The notes under the pieces: model-generated
Databases searched by the model: none
Told to the model about the DNA's origin: nothing
The model's input: the letters and a program-made list of their open reading frames with translations, nothing else
Translations under genes and position numbers: made by a program
Shown here: positions 22,162 to 30,325 of the stretch, one piece after another
How positions within the stretch are numbered: position 1 is the first letter of the stretch
Layout: each line of letters opens with the position of its first letter
Origin: Arthrobacter_J sp038199985
Lineage (GTDB): Bacteria; Actinomycetota; Actinomycetes; Actinomycetales; Micrococcaceae
Assembly: GCA_038199985.1 (NCBI GenBank)
Contig: JBBPYK010000056.1
Span: 1-64,000 of the forward strand
DNA length: 64,000 nucleotides
Reading direction: 5' to 3'

Positions 22162-22464
22162 TCAACTGAGGAACAGCAGTGAGTATGGATTCGTCATCAA
22201 CGCGACCACCAGCGCAGCTACCGCCATCACGCGGCCGCGGTCGGTGAACAAAGCCCTGATGGCCAAGGCGAGCGCCGCTAGCGCCAGAGCGGTGCAAAGA
22301 ATCAGAGCAACCATGAGACCAGCTTGCTGGGTGGCCGAATCTGCACTCACGGTGAAGCCAATAATCAATAGACCCAGAATCGGTGCCGCGATAGCACACG
22401 CCAAAGCCAGGCCTCCCGTCAGATGCGAGGGCCCCCCGTCTGCCTCAAGGGGAGTGTCTGTCAT
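22162..22464 (-). CDS. Small hypothetical membrane protein
   Basis: A 100-residue protein with three hydrophobic segments (about residues 18-40, 48-70 and 78-98) and a short polar N-terminus (M-T-D-T-P-L-E-A-D-G-G-P-S-H). I recognise no family. It lies between rplI and dnaB, the place where Mycobacterium tuberculosis also has a small unrelated gene. It comes after the rplI terminator, so it should be transcribed separately. The frame is open, compact and ends just before a palindrome, which supports it as a real gene. Confidence 0.6.
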   Translation of the reverse strand: MTDTPLEADGGPSHLTGGLALACAIAAPILGLLIIGFTVSADSATQQAGLMVALILCTALALAALALAIRALFTDRGRVMAVAALVVALMTNPYSLLFLS

Positions 22465-22520
22465 GCTTCCACGCTACCGTCTCTTCCCCCGGGCAGCACC
22501 CGTCAACGTCGACGGACACA

Positions 22521-22553
22521 AAAGTGGCCGAGCCCTAAAGGACCCGGCCACTG
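22521..22553 (-). terminator. Terminator of the rpsF-ssb-rpsR-rplI operon
   Basis: On the minus strand AGTGGCCG and CGGCCACT (22545-22552 and 22523-22530) enclose a partly paired GGTCCTTTAGGGC loop and are followed by TTTTGTG. It begins 15 bases after the rplI stop, a classical intrinsic terminator. Confidence 0.85.
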
Positions 22554-22567
22554 AATTGAGCTAACGC

Positions 22568-23020
22568 CTACTTGCTGGCAACGACCTCAAGGTCGATAAC
22601 AGCAGCGACGTCGTCGTGCAGGCGAACATTCGCCTGGTAAGAACCAACCGACTTGATGTGGGTGGGGATCTCTACCTTGCGCTTGTCGATGGTGCCAAGG
22701 CCAGCAGCCTCAACAGCCTTCGCAACGTCGGCAGTCTTCACGGTTCCGAACAGACGTCCAGACTCGCCAGCCTTGACCGTGAGCTGTACGGTCTTGGAGG
22801 ACAAGGCAGCAGCCTGTGTCTGAGCATCCTCAAGGGAAGCATGCTCACGGGCAACGCGAGCAGCCTGAATAGACTCAACCTGCTTCTCGCCGCCCTTGGT
22901 CCACATGAGGGCGAACCCGCGGGGCAGAAGGTAGTTACGTGCGTAACCGTCCTTCACCTCGATGATGTCGCCGGCAGTGCCGAGACCGGTAATTTCTTGG
23001 GTCAAAATAAGCTTTGCCAT
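22568..23020 (-). CDS. rplI: 50S ribosomal protein L9
   Basis: A 150-residue protein of normal length. The N-terminal domain reads M-A-K-L-I-L-T-Q-E-I-T-G-L-G-T-A-G-D-I-I-E-V-K-D-G-Y-A-R-N-Y-L-L-P-R-G-F-A, the L9 signature that contacts 23S rRNA. A long connecting helix (Q-A-A-R-V-A-R-E-H-A-S-L) leads to the C-terminal domain. It sits 18 bases after rpsR and is the last gene of the rpsF-ssb-rpsR-rplI operon, closed by a clear intrinsic terminator. Confidence 0.98.
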   Translation of the reverse strand: MAKLILTQEITGLGTAGDIIEVKDGYARNYLLPRGFALMWTKGGEKQVESIQAARVAREHASLEDAQTQAAALSSKTVQLTVKAGESGRLFGTVKTADVAKAVEAAGLGTIDKRKVEIPTHIKSVGSYQANVRLHDDVAAVIDLEVVASK

Positions 23021-23038
23021 GAATTTGGTTCCTTTCCC

Positions 23039-23278
23039 TTAGCCGCGGCCAGCGCCGGAGTAGGGCAGGAGCGCAACTTCACGTGCGTTCTTGATTGCCA
23101 GAGCGATTTTGCGCTGTTCCTGCACGGTTACGCCAGTGACGCGACGTGCACGGATCTTTCCACGATCGGAAATGAATTTGCGCAGCAACGCGACATCCTT
23201 GTAGTCGATGACAGTGATGTCAGCGGCCTTCAAGGGGTTGGATTTTGGTTTGGGCTTACGTAGTTCAGCCTTAGCCAT
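23039..23278 (-). CDS. rpsR: 30S ribosomal protein S18
   Basis: A 79-residue basic protein. The start ATG at 23278 has a strong AAGGAG; the frame is open further upstream but that is spacer. I-D-Y-K-D-V-A-L-L-R-K-F-I-S-D-R-G-K-I and R-V-T-G-V-T-V-Q-E-Q-R-K-I-A-L-A-I-K-N-A-R are the S18 signatures. It lacks the N-terminal Cys residues of the zinc-binding (C+) form, so it is the C-minus variety that does not need zinc. It lies between ssb and rplI, as in other actinobacteria. Confidence 0.97.
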   Translation of the reverse strand: MAKAELRKPKPKSNPLKAADITVIDYKDVALLRKFISDRGKIRARRVTGVTVQEQRKIALAIKNAREVALLPYSGAGRG

Positions 23279-23366
23279 CGTGGTGCTCCTTATATTTAGT
23301 GGAGCCCGCAGAACGGTTCCGCGGGATGGGGTGGACGGCATGCGCCGTCACTGGTGTTGCAGAAGG

Positions 23367-23945
23367 TTAGAAGGGTGGCTCGTTGGAATCCGGGCCGTTG
23401 CCCCAGCCGCCGCTGTTACCCCCGGGCGTTGCCCATGGGTCTTCAGCCTGCTGGCCTTGGTTGCTTCCCGGCTTGTTCCAGCCACCGCCAGAGTTTCCGC
23501 CCTGGCCGCCACCGTTACCGGCATTGCCGCCATTGCTGTTACCTCCGCCGCCACCAAAGTTACCGCCGCCACCGCCGGAGCGCTGGTTACGCGTAATTTT
23601 CGCGGATGCGTATTTGAGGGATGGACCAATCTCGTCCACCTCAATTTCCATGGAGGTACGCTTTTCGCCTTCTTTAGTTTCGTACGAACGCGACTTGAGG
23701 CGGCCCTGCGCGACGACGCGGGTGCCCTTCGTCAGGGTCTCCGCAACGTTTTCTGCAGCTTCGCGCCACACTGATGCGCGGAGGAACAGCGTTTCGCCGT
23801 CCTTCCACTCATTCGACTGCTTGTCGAACGTACGAGGTGTGGAGGCAATGGTGAAGTTCGCCACTGCTGAGCCTGACGGGGTGAACCGTAGTTCCGGATC
23901 GTTGGTGAGATTACCAACGACGGTAATGATGGTCTCGCCTGCCAT
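23367..23945 (-). CDS. ssb: Single-stranded DNA-binding protein
   Basis: A 192-residue protein. The N-terminal OB fold (M-A-G-E-T-I-I-T-V-V-G-N-L-T-N-D-P-E-L-R-F-T-P-S-G) covers about 110 residues. A long Gly/Asn-rich flexible linker (G-G-G-G-N-F-G-G-G-G-G-N-S) leads to the acidic tip D-S-N-E-P-P-F, which matches the D-x-E-P-P-F partner-binding tail. It coats single-stranded DNA at replication forks. GGAGG precedes the ATG. It is second in the rpsF operon, the standard position for the essential ssb copy. Confidence 0.97.
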   Translation of the reverse strand: MAGETIITVVGNLTNDPELRFTPSGSAVANFTIASTPRTFDKQSNEWKDGETLFLRASVWREAAENVAETLTKGTRVVAQGRLKSRSYETKEGEKRTSMEIEVDEIGPSLKYASAKITRNQRSGGGGGNFGGGGGNSNGGNAGNGGGQGGNSGGGWNKPGSNQGQQAEDPWATPGGNSGGWGNGPDSNEPPF

Positions 23946-24006
23946 GAGGGCCTCCTGTTGTCCTGGTCCTTGCGGACCTTTTTGACGAAGAAAAGATCAA
24001 ACCGAA

Positions 24007-24312
24007 TTACTCGGCGGAAACCTTCTGCTCCTCGGGGCGAGTGATCTTGGTCCGCATGATGGTCTCGTTGAGACTAAGTAGGCGATCAAGTTCAGCTGCT
24101 GCCGCCGGAGTGGACGTGAAGTTGACGACGGCGTAAATGCCTTCGGTCTTCTTCTGGATCTCATATGCGAGACGGCGACGTCCCCAGATGTCGACCTTAT
24201 CGACGGTTCCTTCGTCCTTGCGGACGACGCTCAGGAACTTCTCGAGTGATGCTTCAACGGTACGCTCTTCGACGTCTGGGTCGATGATTACCATCAGTTC
24301 ATATGCACGCAT
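24007..24312 (-). CDS. rpsF: 30S ribosomal protein S6
   Basis: A 101-residue protein starting M-R-A-Y-E-L-M-V-I-I-D-P-D-V-E-E-R-T-V-E, with the family G-R-R-R-L-A-Y-E-I-Q-K-K-T-E-G-I-Y and the C-terminal I-M-R-T-K-I. It binds the S18 protein on the 30S platform, which explains the shared operon. A strong AAAGGGGGTG precedes the ATG. It is the first gene of rpsF-ssb-rpsR-rplI, so the operon promoter should lie in 24313-24480, where I see no single convincing promoter. Confidence 0.97.
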   Translation of the reverse strand: MRAYELMVIIDPDVEERTVEASLEKFLSVVRKDEGTVDKVDIWGRRRLAYEIQKKTEGIYAVVNFTSTPAAAAELDRLLSLNETIMRTKITRPEEQKVSAE

Positions 24313-24483
24313 TGTGAACCCACCCCCTTTGGACTAAATGGTCACGGTCTTTCCGTAACAGGAGGTTCTTTGCGATGGTCTGCTGCCAACTGTTGAACAG
24401 CGTGCCATGTGGCACTGACAAAACAGACTTACCTAGTCTACTCGAACGCTAACTCGTGACCGAATCATGGGGTGGCCGAGGTC

Positions 24484-24696
24484 CTACACGGGGTCCTCTG
24501 GATTGATACTTCGTGTTTCGGTTCGTTCATGACGACGCCGGACCCAATCACTCAGATACACCTTCGGGAAAATTTTTGACAAAGCAAGGGTCGCGTACAT
24601 CACGGTATGGATGGCCACGAAGGCCGCCAGCAACGCGAATAAGTCCGAGTGAATTACGGACTCTGGCAATAAAATTCCGGTGGGAAGCCCTGTCAT
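24484..24696 (-). CDS. Small membrane protein coupled to glycosyltransferase
   Basis: A 70-residue protein with one clear hydrophobic stretch (about residues 18-42) and perhaps a second short one near the N-terminus, then a basic segment (W-V-R-R-R-H-E-R-T). Its ATG overlaps the glycosyltransferase stop (ATGA), so the two are co-translated. I recognise no family by sequence. The arrangement recalls PgaC-PgaD, where a short membrane subunit supports a processive polysaccharide synthase; that comparison is by position and topology only. Confidence 0.6.
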   Translation of the reverse strand: MTGLPTGILLPESVIHSDLFALLAAFVAIHTVMYATLALSKIFPKVYLSDWVRRRHERTETRSINPEDPV

Positions 24697-26132
24697 GGCG
24701 TTGCCTCATCGCCTGCGCGCGCACCAGCGTGAACCACGTGTTTCCAGTCCGCCGTCCGACCCAACGAAATGTCGACGATGCCCTTTACGTAAACAACGTT
24801 GAGAAACATGTCGAAGATAAGCTCCGGGAAGAGCGTCAGCGCTAATAGTCTGGCCCTCCACCCGCCCTTCCATACCGTGATCACGCGTTCCAGTATGAAG
24901 AGGAGGCCTACGCCCAACCAGAACGGGAACAAAACCCAAGCGTCCAAAGCGAGGACCGTCACCAAGATAAGGAGCAAGTAGGAGGACAAAGCAATCACGC
25001 CATATCCAATCCCCAACTGCTGTGCCCAGTACCGGACCGTTTGTGGAGTGACACCGTAGGCGCCAAGATTCTCCAGGGCACCCCGCTGCCATCGCAGCCG
25101 CTGCGCCCACAAAGTACGCCAAGAGGGCATCAGTTCCGTGACGACCGTGCAATCTGCCGGGGAGATCATGAGTCCGCCAAGAGACTTCAGAGCAATCGTC
25201 AACTCGTTGTCCTCGGTCAATGCCGCCGTGTCGTAAACGTCTCCCGGCGTTCCCGGGATGCTCTTCCCCCGCTGCTCCGCGACAGTCAGAAGCGCCGTAG
25301 GCCGAAATAAGGACGCCGTGCCAGTAAGCACAAACACGCGTCCGCGTCGGCGCTGCATTTCTCGAGCGTATCGGACATACTCATTGCGTTGGAACTGCCC
25401 GATCAGCCCATGCCCGGCCTCCCCGTAGAAGAGCCCACCCACAGCCATCAACGCCCTGTCTTCCGTGAACCGCCGGACAGCCGAGGAGAGGAATCCGTCG
25501 TCGAGCCTTGTGTCGGCGTCCATCACCATGACAACGTCATTCAAGCCCTGATCGGGAAGGATCTGGCTCAGCACCTGGTTCAAAGCGCCCGCCTTCTTCT
25601 TCGTGTTCCCCACCGACTCGAACACGTCGACACCGGCCTGGCGAGCCAACTCAACCGTGGCATCCGTGCAGTTATCCGCCACAACGATGATGCGCTCTGG
25701 TCGGTGCGACTGATGAAACAAGGACTCCAAAGTGGAAGGCAGCGACGCTTCCTCATTGTGAGCAGGGACCACCACAGTGACCGTAACCGGACCCGCATAA
25801 GCGCCTCGCGTGGCCTCCATGATCCCGCGCGGAGCCAGCGGGACCGATACCCGACCGGCGGACCGACGCGACGAATTACTGATGCGCCGCTCCAACAGCG
25901 CGACGCCGGCGGCCAGCAGAAGTGCGAACGCCACGGCAACAAGAATGACCCTCCACGAGGGCGCCTCAGCGTCGTAGAGGACATCCCAGATACCAACAAC
26001 GACGTAGCGCGCCGATGGTTCAGCCACCTCGGGGCCCTGGATGACAATCGCCAACCACAGCAGAGCCGCAGCGGTGGCAACCGCAACAGCGATAAAAACG
26101 CCGACCAGCCGATGTAGGTTGCGTCTACGCAT
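24693..26132 (-). CDS. Processive family 2 glycosyltransferase (PgaC/BcsA-like)
   Basis: A 479-residue membrane enzyme. Two N-terminal hydrophobic segments precede a GT2 catalytic domain that opens T-V-T-V-V-V-P-A-H-N-E-E. Sugar-nucleotide and acceptor motifs are intact: D-A-D at 205-207, T-E-D-N-E at 308-312 and Q-R-L-R-W-Q-R-G at 345-352 (the Q-x-x-R-W motif of processive synthases). Three to four further membrane segments close the protein. Such enzymes polymerise and export beta-linked polysaccharide such as poly-N-acetylglucosamine; the sugar used here is unknown. No deacetylase lies nearby. It is first in a pair with the small membrane protein. Cyclic di-GMP control is possible but no PilZ domain is present. 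Confidence 0.88.
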   Translation of the reverse strand: MRRRNLHRLVGVFIAVAVATAAALLWLAIVIQGPEVAEPSARYVVVGIWDVLYDAEAPSWRVILVAVAFALLLAAGVALLERRISNSSRRSAGRVSVPLAPRGIMEATRGAYAGPVTVTVVVPAHNEEASLPSTLESLFHQSHRPERIIVVADNCTDATVELARQAGVDVFESVGNTKKKAGALNQVLSQILPDQGLNDVVMVMDADTRLDDGFLSSAVRRFTEDRALMAVGGLFYGEAGHGLIGQFQRNEYVRYAREMQRRRGRVFVLTGTASLFRPTALLTVAEQRGKSIPGTPGDVYDTAALTEDNELTIALKSLGGLMISPADCTVVTELMPSWRTLWAQRLRWQRGALENLGAYGVTPQTVRYWAQQLGIGYGVIALSSYLLLILVTVLALDAWVLFPFWLGVGLLFILERVITVWKGGWRARLLALTLFPELIFDMFLNVVYVKGIVDISLGRTADWKHVVHAGARAGDEATP

Positions 26133-26142
26133 GAATCAACAC

Positions 26143-27414
26143 TCAGTCGGTGAAGAACCGTTGGACAACCGTGGACAGTCGGAACGGATCCTCGACTCCA
26201 CAGAGCTCACGAGCCGAGTGCATCGACAGCAACGCAATGCCAACATCGACCGTCCGGATCCCGAGGCGCGTCGCGGTCAGCGGCCCGATCGTTGAACCAC
26301 ACGGCATGACGTTATTGGACACAAACTCCTGGTACGGCACCTCTGCATCCCGGCAGAGCCGCGCCCAGAGCGCAGCGCCCTGCGCATCCGTGGCATAGCG
26401 CTGATTCGCATTGATTTTCAGCAGTGGCCCGCCGTTGAGAAGCGGATGGTTTGCGGGATCGTGGCGGTCTGAATAGTTGGGATGCACAGCATGCCCTGCG
26501 TCAGCAGAAACGCACACCGAATTAGCGAATGCGCGCAACCGTTCCGAGGCACCGGCGTCGAGCCCGTCCGAAATTCGGTGCAGCACGTCGTCCAGAATGG
26601 GACCGGCAGCACCTGAGCGCGAAGCACTCCCGATTTCCTCATGGTCGAATGCGGCGAGCACCGCAATGTGCCCGTCCTTAGCGCCAGCTACGGACACCAG
26701 AGCCTCAAGCCCTGCGTGAACCGAGGACAGATTGTCCATCCTGCCCGCAGCGAAGAACTCGTCCTCCGTCCCGAAAATCCGGCCCTCCTGTGTATCGGCG
26801 ACGACGACGTCGTACCCGCCGATGTCCTCCGCGCGCAACCCCACCTTCCCAGCCAGTAGAGCCAGCAAATCCGCCTCGGATGGGTCCCCGATCCCCCAGA
26901 TGGGGTTCATGTGCTGCTGCTTATCCAGCTTCAGTGAATCATTGACCTGCCGGTCCAGATGGATCGCGAGCTGAGGGAATCGCAGCATGGGACCCGTGGA
27001 CACCAGGTGCTCCTCGCCGTCGAGCGTAACCAACCGGCCAGCAAGGCACAGCTCGCGGTCCAGCCACGAGTTCAACAATGGTCCACCATAGACTTCGACG
27101 CCAGCCTGCAACCAGCCGTTGCGTCCGATGGTCGCCTTGGGCTTCAGCTTGAACGAAGGTGAATCAGTGTGCGCCCCCAAGATGTGGAAGCCCGTCGTCG
27201 CCGTCGCGCTCTCCGGCACTACCCATGCGATCAAGGCACCATCGCGGACGATATACCGGTTTCCTGCACCTTGAGGCCACTGACCGGCCTCGTCCAACCG
27301 GGTGAAACCCGCAGCATCGAGCCGACGCGCAGCCTCTTTCACCGCATGAAAACTGGAAGGGGAAGCACCAATGTAGGTACCAAGATCTGTGATGTGATCA
27401 ACAGCGGAAGTCAT
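26143..27414 (-). CDS. M18-family aminopeptidase
   Basis: A 423-residue zinc metallopeptidase. I start it at ATG 27414 (M-T-S-A-V-D-H-I-T-D-L-G-T-Y-I); the longer frame adds no homology. Metal and catalytic residues sit in G-A-H-T-D-S-P, then F-D-H-E-E-I-G-S, G-R-M-D-N-L and the C-terminal L-L-S-M-H-S-A-R-E-L. These are the M18 (aspartyl aminopeptidase/ApeB) motifs. It removes N-terminal residues, often Asp or Glu, from peptides in the cytoplasm. It is preceded by the response-regulator gene on the same strand with ~70 bases between, and by sequence appears complete. Confidence 0.93.
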   Translation of the reverse strand: MTSAVDHITDLGTYIGASPSSFHAVKEAARRLDAAGFTRLDEAGQWPQGAGNRYIVRDGALIAWVVPESATATTGFHILGAHTDSPSFKLKPKATIGRNGWLQAGVEVYGGPLLNSWLDRELCLAGRLVTLDGEEHLVSTGPMLRFPQLAIHLDRQVNDSLKLDKQQHMNPIWGIGDPSEADLLALLAGKVGLRAEDIGGYDVVVADTQEGRIFGTEDEFFAAGRMDNLSSVHAGLEALVSVAGAKDGHIAVLAAFDHEEIGSASRSGAAGPILDDVLHRISDGLDAGASERLRAFANSVCVSADAGHAVHPNYSDRHDPANHPLLNGGPLLKINANQRYATDAQGAALWARLCRDAEVPYQEFVSNNVMPCGSTIGPLTATRLGIRTVDVGIALLSMHSARELCGVEDPFRLSTVVQRFFTD

Positions 27415-27485
27415 GGCGTTGAGCCTATCAACACGCGGTGATGTGAGCCGGTCACCCGGGTACATCGACACCGATGCGGGGTTTG

Positions 27486-28193
27486 CTAGTAGTCAAGACC
27501 CTGGCTGGGGATAACGAGCCCTGTCTCGTAGGCGTAGACAACAGCCTGGACCCGGTCCCGTAAATGCAATTTGCTCAGGATGCGCCGCACGTGGGTCTTC
27601 ACCGTTGTCTCGGAGAGGAAGAACCCGTGCGCGATCTCCGCGTTGGACAGCCCCTCGGCGATAGCGCTCAACACTTCACGTTCACGTGGTGTCAGATCAT
27701 CCAATAACGGGTCACGAATCGGCTGTGCTTGTGCTGGTGTGGGAAGTGAACGGACGTACGTTTCGAGGAGGCGTTGAGTGACACGGGGTGCGACGACGGC
27801 GTCCCCGCTAGCCACCAACCGGACCGCGTGTACGAGCTCCTGCGGCGCAACATCCTTGAGCAGAAAGGCCGAGGCCCCTGCCTGCAACCCTGAGAACGCG
27901 TACTCATCGACGTCGAACGTGGTCAGGATGATAATCCTCGCGCATGAAGCCGCAGCGATGCGCCTCGTCGCCTCGATCCCGTCCATAACCGGCATTCGGA
28001 CATCCATGAGTACGACGTCGGTTTCCTGAGAGGCAATCTGACGCACGGCATCCGCACCATCCACTGCTTCGCCGACGACCTCGAAATCATCCTCGCCCTC
28101 AAGGATGAGCCGAAAACCCATCCTCAACAGCGGCTGATCATCCACCAAAAGGATCCTGATTTTGGGGTCGAGAACCTCAGCCACTTCCGTCAC
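27486..28193 (-). CDS. NarL/LuxR-family response regulator
   Basis: A 235-residue two-domain regulator. The receiver domain starts I-R-I-L-L-V-D-D-Q-P-L-L-R and has its phosphate acceptor at D64 (V-V-L-M-D-V-R-M-P-V-M-D-G), with the conserved T-T-F-D switch and K (L-L-K-D). The output domain is a LuxR-type helix-turn-helix (L-T-P-R-E-R-E-V-L-S-A-I-A-E-G-L-S-N-A-E-I-A). It overlaps the histidine kinase gene by four bases, so the pair is co-translated. The adjacent ABC exporter (29460-31273) is its likely target. Confidence 0.93.
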   Translation of the reverse strand: MTEVAEVLDPKIRILLVDDQPLLRMGFRLILEGEDDFEVVGEAVDGADAVRQIASQETDVVLMDVRMPVMDGIEATRRIAAASCARIIILTTFDVDEYAFSGLQAGASAFLLKDVAPQELVHAVRLVASGDAVVAPRVTQRLLETYVRSLPTPAQAQPIRDPLLDDLTPREREVLSAIAEGLSNAEIAHGFFLSETTVKTHVRRILSKLHLRDRVQAVVYAYETGLVIPSQGLDY

Positions 28194-29434
28194 TCCCCCT
28201 CATCCGGTACAACAAGCGTCACGTCAACCCTCCATCCGCTCTCCAGTGGACCGATCACGGCTCGTCCGTCATAGATGGCTGCCCTCTCGCGGATTCCATT
28301 AATACCTTGGCCAGAACCCACCGAGTCGCCGTCCAGTGATCCGGCTCCGTCGTCCGTCACTCGGATCCGCACATTGCTGCCCTCGCGTTCAATCAGCACC
28401 TCAACGGTACTCACACCCTTGGCATAGCGCAGGACGTTCGTCAGAGACTCCTGAACAATCCGGTAAACGGTCAGCTGAAATCCGTGGTGTTCAGGCAGTG
28501 CCCTTCCCGTGACCACAGATTTCAGTGGCAGGCCGGCTAGTCGGAACCCGTCCAGCAGTGAGGCCAGAGAGCCCGTCACTGGCTGCGGCTCGCGTGGCGC
28601 TGCCGAGCCCTCCCCCTCGTCCTCGCGCAAAACGCCAAGGACCCGGCGCATATCAGCAAGCGCCGTCCGTCCGGCAGATGACAGTTCAGTCAGGACATCC
28701 CCAGCACGGTCCGGATTCTTCCTCACCACGACACCGGCACCGTCAGATAGCGCGATCATTACCGACAGTGAGTGCGCGACGACGTCGTGCATTTCTCTGG
28801 CGATCCGGTTGCGTTCGTTGGCTGAAGCCAGGCGCTCGTGGCGTTCGGCCCAATTGGCCAGCTCTCTCTCGTGCAACCGATCGCGGCGCACTGTGACCCC
28901 GATACCCACGGCTATGAAGTAGGTCAACAGAACAAAGCCGATGATAACCAAGATCACCCACGGGTCATCGCTGAACGCTTCCTCGGGCGCCACCCAGAAA
29001 GATCCGATACTCGGAATGGAGGAAAGCGCCATGGCAATAAACGCGTATCGGGCAGAGTGCTGCAGCGCCACGGCGTAGAGGCAGGCCCAGATGCCGATGC
29101 CAAAACTCATCGTTGCGTCGCTCAAAAGAGTGATCAAGGGCTCTGCCAGTGACAGAACAAAGAGGATAAGTACCGGCTGGAAGCAGCGAAACATGAGGAG
29201 GCCCGCGGCCGCGAGCACCAGCACGATCAGCCACCATCGGTCCTGACCTGAGGTGCCAAAGACTGCGTTGGGCAATGTTCCGACCACAAAAAAGGTGGTT
29301 ACCAGCAGATCCATTAGCCGGGGATGGCGATGGAAGAAACGACGAATTGGGCCGCGTCGTCGTTCGTTGATCTCAGTGAAGGAGACGACGGCCGTTCGTT
29401 CCGCCGTCTCCTTCACCAAGGATGAGGAGCTCAT
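28190..29434 (-). CDS. Sensor histidine kinase (NarL-type partner)
   Basis: A 414-residue membrane kinase. Five to six N-terminal hydrophobic segments (to ~170) form the sensor. R-N-R-I-A-R-E-M-H-D-V-V-A-H-S-L-S-V is the HisKA_3 dimerisation helix carrying the phospho-His. The ATPase domain has V-T-D-D-G-A-G and G-S-G-Q-G-I-N-G-I-R-E-R-A as nucleotide-binding boxes. It phosphorylates the regulator encoded immediately downstream. Such small systems next to ABC exporters in Gram-positive bacteria usually sense envelope stress or antimicrobials. Confidence 0.92.
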   Translation of the reverse strand: MSSSSLVKETAERTAVVSFTEINERRRGPIRRFFHRHPRLMDLLVTTFFVVGTLPNAVFGTSGQDRWWLIVLVLAAAGLLMFRCFQPVLILFVLSLAEPLITLLSDATMSFGIGIWACLYAVALQHSARYAFIAMALSSIPSIGSFWVAPEEAFSDDPWVILVIIGFVLLTYFIAVGIGVTVRRDRLHERELANWAERHERLASANERNRIAREMHDVVAHSLSVMIALSDGAGVVVRKNPDRAGDVLTELSSAGRTALADMRRVLGVLREDEGEGSAAPREPQPVTGSLASLLDGFRLAGLPLKSVVTGRALPEHHGFQLTVYRIVQESLTNVLRYAKGVSTVEVLIEREGSNVRIRVTDDGAGSLDGDSVGSGQGINGIRERAAIYDGRAVIGPLESGWRVDVTLVVPDEGE

Positions 29435-29459
29435 GAGCTGAGCTTAGTTCTAGCGCGGC

Positions 29460-30323
29460 CTAGATATCGCGCGCTTTGGTGACGACCAGAGAGGCTACAA
29501 ATAGAACCAGCGCCCAACCTCCGAGAACGAGTGCGCCCTGCCACTGGTTGAAGGCGTCGCCCATGATCTCGATCGCCACCATTTGCTCGCCGCCAGCACT
29601 CGGGAGGAAGCGTGCGGCCTTCGGGATCCAATCGGCAATGCTTGAGAAGATCAGCAACAAGATCGGGAGAACCATCAGGAGACCAATGCTGGTCACCACG
29701 CCGCCGGCGGTATTGCGCAGCAGCGTCCCGATCGACATGGCCAAGACCGCCACGAGCGCCAACACAGAACCAGTGTTGATGATGTGCAGCAAGATGCCGT
29801 CGTCGGACAGGCTGAAGTTGAGGTCTTGCGTGGCGAGAATCGGCTGAGCCACCAGGTAACCGATGAACGCGGATCCAGCACCGACCACGAAAGCGATGAC
29901 TGCGAATACGAGGTTCTTCGCCACAAGAGCTGGGATTCGAGTGGGTACAGCAACCATGGTGGAACGAATCATGCCGGTGCCCCACTCAGAGGCGATCAAT
30001 ACGACGGCGAGGGAAGCGACCAATAACTGACCGAAAATAAGCCCGGAGCCGGGAACCGTTCCCGCCATTGCGACAGGGTCCATTCCACCAGACATCTCCA
30101 CTCCTTCAGGAGTGTCAGCCATCACCTCCGCGAAGGTCGTTACAGACCATGCACCGAGGGCTGCCAATCCCACCATCATCAAAACGGTGATGGCAAGCAG
30201 AATAACGGTGGACGGGACGGTGGTGATCTTGATCCACTCAGATTTGAGCACACGCCCGAAGGTGACACCGCCGAAGTTTCGGACCGAGGGGTGGGAGGGG
30301 GCGGAAACTGTTGTGGAACTCAT
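29460..30323 (-). CDS. ABC-2-type exporter permease
   Basis: A 287-residue membrane protein with six hydrophobic segments in the ABC-2 arrangement and a large extracytoplasmic loop after the first (V-M-A-D-T-P-E-G-V-E). V-L-K-S-E-W-I-K-I-T-T-V-P-S-T at the N-terminus and S-E-W-G-T-G-M-I-R-S-T-M-V-A-V-P-T-R in the second part are typical of bacitracin-type or lantibiotic-type exporters of Gram-positive bacteria. It forms the channel for the ATPase encoded just upstream (2-base gap). The two-component system on its 3' side probably controls it. Confidence 0.9.
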   Translation of the reverse strand: MSSTTVSAPSHPSVRNFGGVTFGRVLKSEWIKITTVPSTVILLAITVLMMVGLAALGAWSVTTFAEVMADTPEGVEMSGGMDPVAMAGTVPGSGLIFGQLLVASLAVVLIASEWGTGMIRSTMVAVPTRIPALVAKNLVFAVIAFVVGAGSAFIGYLVAQPILATQDLNFSLSDDGILLHIINTGSVLALVAVLAMSIGTLLRNTAGGVVTSIGLLMVLPILLLIFSSIADWIPKAARFLPSAGGEQMVAIEIMGDAFNQWQGALVLGGWALVLFVASLVVTKARDI

Positions 30324-30325
30324 GG

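Noticed and set aside
23354..23774. Plus-strand frames over ssb
   Set aside because: They mirror the Gly/Asn-rich ssb linker and have no ribosome site.
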